A stretch of 64,000 nt of DNA. It comes from Brachycybe producta. Lineage: Eukaryota; Arthropoda; Diplopoda; Playtdesmida; Andrognathidae. Location: contig JAUPFP010000003.1 of assembly GCA_036925085.1 (NCBI GenBank), forward strand, positions 3,587,001 to 3,651,000. Reading direction: 5' to 3'. A program made the position numbers and the translations under genes. Below, in pieces: positions 58,601 through 64,000 of the stretch. A model generated the notes under the pieces. The model ran no database searches and was not told where the DNA came from. It saw only the letters and a program-made list of their open reading frames with translations. Positions within the stretch are counted from its first letter, which is position 1; each line of letters begins with the position of its first letter.

Positions 58601-59840
58601 TCCGAATCCTAAAAGGTGCTCGAATCTGAATCTGAATCCGAATCCTAAAAGGTGCTCGAATCTGAATCCGAATCCTAAAAGGTGCTCGAATCTGAATCTG
58701 AATCCGAATCCTAAAAGGTGCTCGAATCTGAATCCGAATCCTAAAAGGTGCTCGAATCTGAATCTGAATCCGAATCCAAAAGGTGCTCGAATCTGAATCC
58801 GAATCCTAAAAGGTGCTCGAATCTGAATCTTAAAAGGTGCTCGAATCTGAATCTGAATCCGAATCCTAAAAGATGCTCGAATCTCTGGAAATAATATTAA
58901 ATATATAATATTAAATATTAAATTATTAATAATAAAAAACACAGTGTGGCATTAAGGGTAGCCTCAATGTGATGATATTGGTGATCCCAGGATACCACCA
59001 AAATTGCAACAATCGCCGGTTTTTTTGGTTAATAAACGCTTCTATTGGATGTCAATTGGAGTTAAAACTAATTTTACCAAAGTTTTTAACAGTTTTTTTA
59101 AGGTTAGAATTCGAAAGACGAAAAAAGCGGCGAATATTCGAGTTTTCGAATCTCGAATATTTTTCAAGATGCAAGGATTCGAATGTTCCATCTCTTATTT
59201 AAAAAAAAAAAACGTTTGCTTGACGTTTTTGCATCCAAATTTTCACAAAAAACGTCTATGGAACCAAGCATTAGCTACTGCAGTGTCAGCAGCTCCATTA
59301 AACACGTTTATTTTCGTGCATAAAATTGTCATGCAACGCTGTAAATTCGTAACGAACTTTTATTTTTTGTTCTCGTACTATTTTACTAGAACAAGAAAAA
59401 GAGATTGCAGGAATGGCCGAGTTCGCTAGCGGTCGTTCACTCGTACCTCGCTCATAAAGCAAGTTAGTAAACCTTAACTAAAGAAAAATTTGTTGAAAAC
59501 CCGTTTTATGAAATTCTTTTTTTGATTTTTGTCTGTTGTTTTCGTCGTAGCCAAAGAAGAAGAAAAACGGAAACTTTTAAAGCGAAGCACAGAACTTAAA
59601 ACGGAAAGGAATCAACTGCAAGAAAGAGCGAAACAGCTCGGAGATGCAATTTCTGTAAGGATTGCTTGCGAACGTATATATATACGACAAAGTGAAGTTT
59701 GTCGTAATCTTGTGTTGTTCGATTTCTTTTTTTAACAGCAGCACGTACAAAAAAGAAGTGATATTATGGCCAATACGAAGGAAACGATGGAGTCGATCGA
59801 CCGAATAAAAAATGCAATTAGAGTTTTGCAGGCTTCATGA
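49687..59840 (+). CDS. PHF21A: PHF21A/BHC80-like PHD-finger chromatin protein
   Basis: Homologue of the BHC80 subunit of the LSD1-CoREST complex, whose PHD finger reads unmethylated H3K4. Exons: 49687-49740, 51436-51468, 51555-51620, 52964-53188, 55109-56008, 56182-56319, 56945-57005, 57100-57218, 57291-57494, 59411-59462, 59551-59654, 59739-59840. Total 2058 nt, 685 aa, close to human PHF21A; frame closed at every junction. Domains: N-terminal coiled coil ([18 protein letters not shown] through [20 protein letters not shown], residues 1-70); 300-aa Pro/Ser/Thr-rich exon with poly-Pro; [27 protein letters not shown] motif split here as [13 protein letters not shown] and RKRRTTANP (about 430-465); AT-hook RPRGRPRIG (about 490-497); PHD finger CVIC..CDNC..H..C..CPKC (about 535-600) with an acidic Gly-rich insert; [22 protein letters not shown] linker motif ([15 protein letters not shown]) and C-terminal coiled coil. 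The Asp two residues before the first zinc Cys, used for K4 recognition in BHC80, is kept. Orthology to PHF21A rather than PHF21B is inferred. Confidence 0.93.
49741..51435. other. PHF21A-like intron 1
   Basis: No named MITE family. Contains repeated GCTCTTTTTGCTCTTT-like motifs (49806, 49951, 50970, 51062) and an inverted pair ATTCCGTTATTCAT / ATGAATAACGGAAT (50128 and 50192). Confidence 0.5.
52310..52662. repeat. ~36-bp tandem array with near-palindrome AAAAGTAACTGGTTACTTTT
   Basis: Eight clear and two degenerate units in PHF21A-like intron 3, directly followed by a family E end. Confidence 0.93.
52663..52920. mobile_element. Family E MITE
   Basis: CTTAAGGTGGTTTTAAAGC to AAAACCATCTTTTGAAAC, with TGAGGTACCCTTCTAGTTTC. 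Ends about 45 bp before the exon at 52964. Confidence 0.75.
53243..53446. mobile_element. Mutator-like MITE, family B, copy 5 (ends eroded)
   Basis: CAATTAGAAATCGGGACG ... GATTTCTAATTG. A GGCGTGGCTT repeat lies on both sides (53225 and 53447), a likely target duplication with eroded ends. Confidence 0.75.
53504..53696. mobile_element. Family B-related MITE (ACAGGTAAGTAAAGACAG subtype)
   Basis: 9-bp target duplication GTCTAAGGT / GTCAAAGGT (8 of 9) at 53495-53503 and 53697-53705. Centre CTGACGTCACATGCCCCGCC. Confidence 0.88.
53916..54490. mobile_element. Family D MITE in PHF21A-like intron 4
   Basis: TTAAGGTAACTGAATAAA ... ATGGCGCCACTGCTGCAG to CACTGCAGTGGCGCCGTCTG ... TATTCAGCCACCTTAA. Confidence 0.88.
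54494..54673. mobile_element. Mutator-like MITE, family B, copy 6
   Basis: CACAGTTAGAAATAGGAG ... CTATTTCTAACTGCCTGT. The left arm is shortened. Flanks CCTTAAGGA / TCTTAAGGT suggest insertion at the end of the adjacent D element. Confidence 0.75.
54675..55060. mobile_element. Family E MITE before the Pro-rich exon
   Basis: CTTAAGGTTGTTTTAAAATG ... to TCATAAAAAAATGC, with a four-unit expansion of TTTCTAGTTTCTAAAGCAC at 54900-54985. Ends about 50 bp before the acceptor at 55108. Confidence 0.8.
56458..56866. mobile_element. Family D MITE, right end missing
   Basis: TTAAGGTGGCTTTGTATAT ... to TACCATTCTAGTTTTGA, in the 625-bp intron before the AT-hook exon. Confidence 0.8.
57291..57494 (+). CDS. 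PHF21A: PHD-finger exon of the PHF21A-like gene
   Basis: Single phase-0/0 exon containing the whole Cys4-His-Cys3 finger ([13 protein letters not shown] ... WNCPKCL). Between the His-x2-Cys and the last CPKC pair lie about 20 extra residues ([20 protein letters not shown]) compared with the compact human finger. Donor GTAGGT follows 57494. Reading on into the intron gives an open frame that ends without a domain, which I treat as a shadow. Confidence 0.9.
58107..59196. mobile_element. hAT-like non-autonomous element (family A) with internal satellite
   Basis: Ends TAGAGGTGGGACGAATA and ATGTTCCATCTCTTA are imperfect inverted repeats. The right 300 bp match 18-346. No transposase. Confidence 0.75.
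58125..58895. repeat. Satellite of 24/30/36-bp units CTCGAATC..CCTAAAAGGT
   Basis: More than 20 units of GGTGCTCGAATC plus one to three GAATCT/CCGAATC blocks and CTAAAA. All unit sizes are multiples of 6, so a 316-codon minus-strand frame ([10 protein letters not shown] repeats) stays open; it is not a gene. Confidence 0.95.
59411..59462 (+). CDS. PHF21A: 52-nt microexon of the PHF21A-like gene
   Basis: Between TTGCAG and GTTAGT. Codes for [17 protein letters not shown], matching the conserved WPGTLAIVHSYIAYKA segment after the PHD finger in vertebrates. It superficially looks like a tRNA body (GGCCGAG...), but protein conservation and phase decide for an exon. Confidence 0.85.
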
Positions 59841-60180
59841 AATAGAGGTAAAATAGGTAGGAATTTTTGTATTTTAAGAGACACTTTCAGAATTGCGCGC
59901 GCGCGTGCCTGCGAGACTGTGGTCGATTTCCAAAGTTCGAAACGACATTTAAAAAATTGTTTGTTGCCGGAATTGGTTTGTTCCCGTCAAGATAAATATT
60001 CGGAAGTTAATCAGCTAAGAGCTCTTCCGATGGAGCGTTAGGTGCGAAAACTTGAGTGTGGCCAATAGATGGCGCAAACTGTACTTAGAGCTTGATCTAA
60101 AATACGATTACAGAACGTACGAGATTCACCCCTGTGCCGTCCTCCTTCTAGCTTCAAATGCAGACGATTTTTCTCTCTCG
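59841..60180. other. Probable 3'UTR of the PHF21A-like gene
   Basis: Non-repetitive sequence after the stop, with a GCGCGCGCG tract near 59896. No other feature seen. Confidence 0.4.
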
Positions 60181-60184
60181 TTAT

Positions 60185-60515
60185 CTTTGATTATTCGGCG
60201 TTTTTTGAAATAAAATTAATAAAAACTAGAAAGTGTTTTAGAAACTAGAAGGGTCGCTCAATCACTTCATTATATTTTTGTGTGTGTTGATATCTTTCAA
60301 AATAAACGTTTTCTAGACAAAAATTAAAAGTATATCGTCTGCTAATAGTCGTCTACGTAAAGTTGGTTGATTTTCAAGCTTGATATAAAAACGTCCTTAA
60401 GTGATTAAGCTACCCTTCTAGTTTCTAAAACACATCCCTGTTTTCTGCATTTTGCATTTAAGACAGAATGATCAGTTTTGAGGCTCATTTACATTTTAGA
60501 ACCACCTGAAGGTAG
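60185..60515. mobile_element. Family E MITE downstream of the PHF21A-like gene
   Basis: AACTAGAAAGTGTTTTAGAA ... AAGGGTCGCTCAATCACTT to CTTCTAGTTTCTAAAACAC and the ACCACCTGAAGG end. Confidence 0.8.
60209..60214 (+). terminator. Candidate poly(A) signal of the PHF21A-like gene
   Basis: AATAAA about 370 nt after TGA 59838-59840, at the edge of an E-family MITE. Unproven. Confidence 0.2.
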
Positions 60516-60849
60516 GATTGTTTGGGCGCGACTGTGATTCGTGACAGCGACTGTAGTCTTTCACGACCATAGTCGTGTTCGCACCCCACCGTGATTCCGC
60601 TTAGGTCGTCATTGTGCGACTCGCAACCGATGAAAGGGAGTCTCTCCTGATGCTATCGTCATCAGTTTTGGGTGAACTTGGATTTTCGGACACACTGACA
60701 AAACAACAACAATAAGCATAACGAAACACACACGGCACAAAGAACCTTCTACAACTACGACTGCAACCACATCTGCTTTCTGAGTAGTATAGTCGCAGCC
60801 GTACAAGTATAGTTGCCGGTCGCATTAGCGCCTGAAGAATCCTACCTTT
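60509..60849. mobile_element. Foldback element with GGTAGGATT..GGCGC ends
   Basis: Left AAGGTAGGATTGTTTGGGCG and right GCGCCTGAAGAATCCTACCTT are inverted repeats. Minus-strand ORFs of 107 and 65 aa inside are Cys/Arg-rich by chance. Confidence 0.7.
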
Positions 60850-61669
60850 AAACGTTTCGTTGCACCCCTCCCCCCACAAGACTCGAAGTAGCCCTCTTAT
60901 AAAAGGTTTTTCTAGTATTTGCACAAATAAGTTACTTATTTGACATTTCGGGTTCTTTTGTTTAGGTATTAGTCTTTTTAAGATAACGTCTCCGTCGATT
61001 ATTTATATATTGGAGGATTTCAGATGCCGATTATAAAACTGTTCTTCCTTTTTTGTCTTGAGCTCAAAACGATTTCTCTCTTCTTTTTTTAAAAGAAAAA
61101 AAACCAACATCGGAGTCGAATTCAGTTTGTTTTTAACTTTCTGTTAAAAATTTTACGAACAAAAACATAGACAGAATGAAAGTGAACTTCATTTGGAAAA
61201 AAAAACACAAACAAAACAACAACAAAACTAGTTCAGTTTCCCGTCCTTCGTTATCTGTCGAATTACCCTTCCGACTCAGTTGCAACGTTTGTTTTTTAAA
61301 AAAAATCCTCTGATGTGTATGCAAAAATGGAAAAAATATACAAAAAAAAAAAGTGTCGTAAACTACCGAGTCATTACAACAAAAAACTGTTTTTCACATA
61401 TCATCCGAACTGATTCGAGCGAGGCCCTCCCCCCAACTTACCACGATTTCGGATCTTATAAAAGAATAAAGGACCGTCAAGATTCACTGTTCTTCCAAAG
61501 AATGATTTAAAAAAAATAAGCATTTTGTTTTAACTTGATGCCGGTGCTGTTATAATTATTTAATAATTGCTTAATAATTATTGTCATTGTGTATGATCTT
61601 TAATTATTCATTTCTGTTTAGCCGAAGTTGGTCACAGTTGTTCAATTTTTCTTCTTCTTCTTTTAGGGG

Positions 61670-61707
<38 letters not shown>

Positions 61708-61830
61708 TTCTACTTAATTGAAGAAACGAAAGTTTTGTTGTAAATAAGAGCAAGGATTTTTAGGTTGTAAAAAATATGCATATAAAATTCTCTTATTGCA
61801 GGACTTTTTTTTTGGTCACTTGGTTAAAAA
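60850..61830. other. No gene seen
   Basis: AT-rich with an ATA/TAA microsatellite at 61670-61703. No exon recognised. Confidence 0.45.
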
Positions 61831-61832
61831 AA

Positions 61833-62260
61833 ACGGGGCGACTGAACAAACGCCAAATGGAAGAAACGCCAAACTGAATAAAAGCCAAAAATTTGGCGGT
61901 TATTCAGTTTGGCGGTTATTCAGTTTGGCGGTTATTCAGTTTGGCGTTTGTTCCATTTGGCGCTTATTCAGTTTGGCGTTTATTTCATTTGGCGTTTATT
62001 AAGTATGGCGATTATTCAGTTTGGCAGTTATTCAGGTTTTTTTTTTAATTCTGATGGTCCAAATATAGTGAGCTTTTATAGACGTCAGACTGTGCAGATT
62101 TACAAACAGAACATGCTAACCTAACCTAACAATGTGTTTATCACATTTTGGTGGTTATTCAGTTTGGCGCTTGTTCCATTTGGCGTTTATTAAGTATGGC
62201 GTTTGTTCAATGTGGCGTTTGTTCAATTTGGCGTTTGTTCAATTTGACGCTTGATCAGCT
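61833..62260. repeat. 16-17-bp minisatellite (TTTGGCGNTTATTCAG) with inverted head
   Basis: Units in + orientation at 61885-62035 and 62140-62255; at 61833-61885 the same motif runs in reverse (AACGCCAAATGGAAGAAACG), so the start can fold back. Confidence 0.85.
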
Positions 62261-62278
62261 CCAACTGTTTCTTTTATC

Positions 62279-62862
62279 TTAAGGTGGCTAAATAGATATT
62301 TATTTTTTTATTCCTCCGGATAGCGCCACCGCAGTAGCTATTATGTTCGAAAGAATGTTTTTCTTGGACCCACAACTCCGGTTTTGTGAAATTTCTATTT
62401 TTCAAGCGAACATTTTTCGAAAGAAACATTCTGAAAAAAATTTAAAGTGTTTTAGAAACTAGAATAGTTGGTGATATTGCTAAGTTTTTTTTTCTCATGA
62501 TGAAATATTTAAAAATAAACTTTTTATGACACTTTGAAAAAAGGCCAAAAATAGTTTTTCATAAAATGTCAATGGAAAAACCAAAAACGGGGCCATTTTT
62601 CAAACTTATAACTATCATTGTTTATTTTTTTAAGATATTGCAATTTAAAAAAAAACTTTTGACATAATCTTTTACCATTCTAGTTTTTAAAACAATTTTG
62701 AGTTTTTTCATAATGTTGTTTCTAAAAAAAAAACCGGTCTTTTGACGTTTTTGCGTCCAAATGTTTACAAAAAAAAAACATCTATGGAACATCATAGCAT
62801 TAGCCACTGCAGTGGCGCCGTCAGGATAGACAAATTCAAAGTAAATACGTATTGAGCCACCT
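62279..62862. mobile_element. Family D MITE
   Basis: TTAAGGTGGCTAAATAGATA ... AGCGCCACCGCAGTAGC to CCACTGCAGTGGCGCCGTC ... TATTGAGCCACCTAA. Confidence 0.85.
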
Positions 62863-63216
62863 AACGTTATGTAGAATATGACCGTAAGAATCCTTGCTCT
62901 AGTCATAAGAGCACGAAACTTTTGGAAAAATATTATTTAAAACAAGGAACAAATCTTTATTCTTGATAAAAATGCTATGTTTGGGGGGTTTTTTTCGGGT
63001 TTTTTTTTTTGATAATTAAAAGGGAAGAGATTATTAATAATGAAATATAATCTTTCTCGGTATCCAACCCCCCCCCCCCCCCCCCAATTAGTCTCTCCTT
63101 CTAATTGTTAACTTAAATTCTCTTTTTTAATGTTTAATGGACATTTGAAAATTGGAATGTCTCTTGAAATCTTATTTTTTACTCATTTTGTGAGATCCCT
63201 TTCTTTGTATTTATTA
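62863..63216. other. No gene seen
   Basis: AT-rich with T/G runs and a C run at 63069-63085. Confidence 0.5.
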
Positions 63217-63224
63217 TTAATAAT

Positions 63225-63768
63225 TAGGGCTCGGATTATTATGCAAATATCAAGCAAAAATGTTTCTCAATCTGTGGCCCAAGAGACAATTTTGAAGTAA
63301 CAATCTCCCCGTTTAGATCAACCAGGTTTTATTTTTTAAAAAAATCAAAAACAATGGTTAGAGAATAAAGTTATCTAGTTGATTTTGATTTGATTTGAAA
63401 AATTACTCTGCAAGCAGCCATAAAGGTCTATGGCAGAGGGACAAGAGTCCAAGTGCAGCATAGAAAATGCATTGTCAAAACCAGAAAATATAAAACCCCA
63501 TTGATATAAACCCAACAACAATTTCAATATTTTTTTTAATGCTGCAAATGTATGCATTGTTGAAACAAAACGAAATTATGACTCCCATAAAATACATTTT
63601 CCCTGCACAAAACTGATAATAACCAGACATCTAGCCTCTAACCAGCCTTTTTGATTAGAAAAAAATGTAATTGCAGTTGCTCTAATAATGACGATTACTT
63701 CACAATTGGCACTTGGGCCATAGATTGAGAAACATTTGGTTGATATTTGCATAAAAATTCGAGCCCTG
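63225..63768. mobile_element. hAT MITE family C, copy 8, enlarged by inner insertion
   Basis: Perfect 8-bp duplication TTAATAAT at 63217-63224 and 63769-63776. The extra ~220 bp in the middle includes a family M repeat (ACTCTGCAAGCAGCC ... GGCAGAGGGAC). Confidence 0.92.
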
Positions 63769-64000
63769 TTAATAATCTTTGATATTTCTGTGACCAAATT
63801 ATTATTATCTTATTTAATTCTGTAAAATCACTCAAAAATCATTATCATTATATTTCATTTTAAAGTCATTTTTCATTTCATCCATTGTTCTTTGTAGTTT
63901 TTAGTAGTTTTATAAACAATGTCTTACATACATGCGTATATTTAAGAAGTAAAATAACAAAACAATTCATTTCTTGTTTAATTTAATTCATATAATGTCT

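Larger units (their letters stand above)
57669..59295. mobile_element. Family D MITE interrupted by a hAT-like element
   Basis: Left part 57669-58106 (TTTTAAGGTGGCGGAATAG ... TTCGTAATGTTTATG), right part 59197-59295 (AACGTTTGCTTGACGTTTTT ... TAGCTACTGCAGTG). The break matches continuous sequence in other D copies. Confidence 0.85.

Noticed and set aside
57992-58942. 316-codon minus-strand open frame with [10 protein letters not shown] repeats
   Set aside because: Satellite units are multiples of 6 bp without stops; it lies inside a nested transposon.
59405-59470. tRNA-like sequence GGCCGAGTTCGC...
   Set aside because: It is a 52-nt PHF21A-like exon (protein match and phase); no cloverleaf can be completed.
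60601-60924. 107-aa Cys/Arg-rich minus-strand ORF
   Set aside because: Lies within a foldback element with inverted ends; no domain or start context.
62112-62128. CTAACCTAACCTAAC resembling arthropod telomere repeat (TTAGG)
   Set aside because: Only two or three units, inside an ordinary minisatellite region.

Overview
The window is nuclear DNA from an animal, most likely an invertebrate and probably an arthropod. Genes are split by GT-AG introns in AT-rich DNA, small ancestral introns (about 70-120 bp) sit beside introns inflated by transposons, and non-autonomous inverted-repeat elements (MITEs) are very dense. The phylum is inferred from gene content (a Thr/Ser-rich mucin-like protein with Y/I-D-G repeats, a smooth-muscle-type myosin light chain kinase, an STPR-repeat protein). 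Nothing fixes the species.

Layout. 1-8400: no gene recognised; MITEs, a 10-bp satellite and simple repeats. 8405-15695 (+): last two exons of a mucin-like gene, separated by a 5-kb intron full of MITEs; a CAATCGCC-type minisatellite follows. 16700-29250: no convincing exon; MITE copies, a ~350-bp tandem array (19.8-20.9 kb) and minisatellites. 29292-40361 (+): kinase part of a myosin light chain kinase, rebuilt exon by exon with the frame closed through all junctions. It has a pair of equal-length alternative exons (32606-32696 and 33013-33103) coding for the segment leading into the Gly-rich loop. 43270-44652 (-): four-exon CYTH-domain gene. 44785-45380 (-): decayed Tc1-type transposase split by a small hAT MITE with a perfect target duplication. 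47244-47783 (-): single-exon STPR protein with five 23-residue repeats, in a MITE-poor island that also holds the presumed promoter of the next gene. 49687-59840 (+): complete 12-exon gene for a PHF21A/BHC80-type chromatin reader (685 aa) with coiled coil, AT-hook, PHD finger and C-terminal coiled coil. 59841-64000: MITEs and minisatellites.

The genes do not form an obvious pathway. Most non-coding sequence falls into recurring families: (B) a Mutator-like MITE with 9-bp target duplications carrying CRE-like and GC-box-like motifs; (C) a hAT MITE with 8-bp duplications; (D/E/F) three long palindromic families whose ends all begin TTAAGNGG, D with TA-type flanks; (G, K, M) smaller families; and a hAT-like element holding an expanded satellite and nested in a D copy. 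Exon coordinates and protein lengths were worked out by hand from splice signals, reading frame and remembered homologues; no search or transcript data were available.
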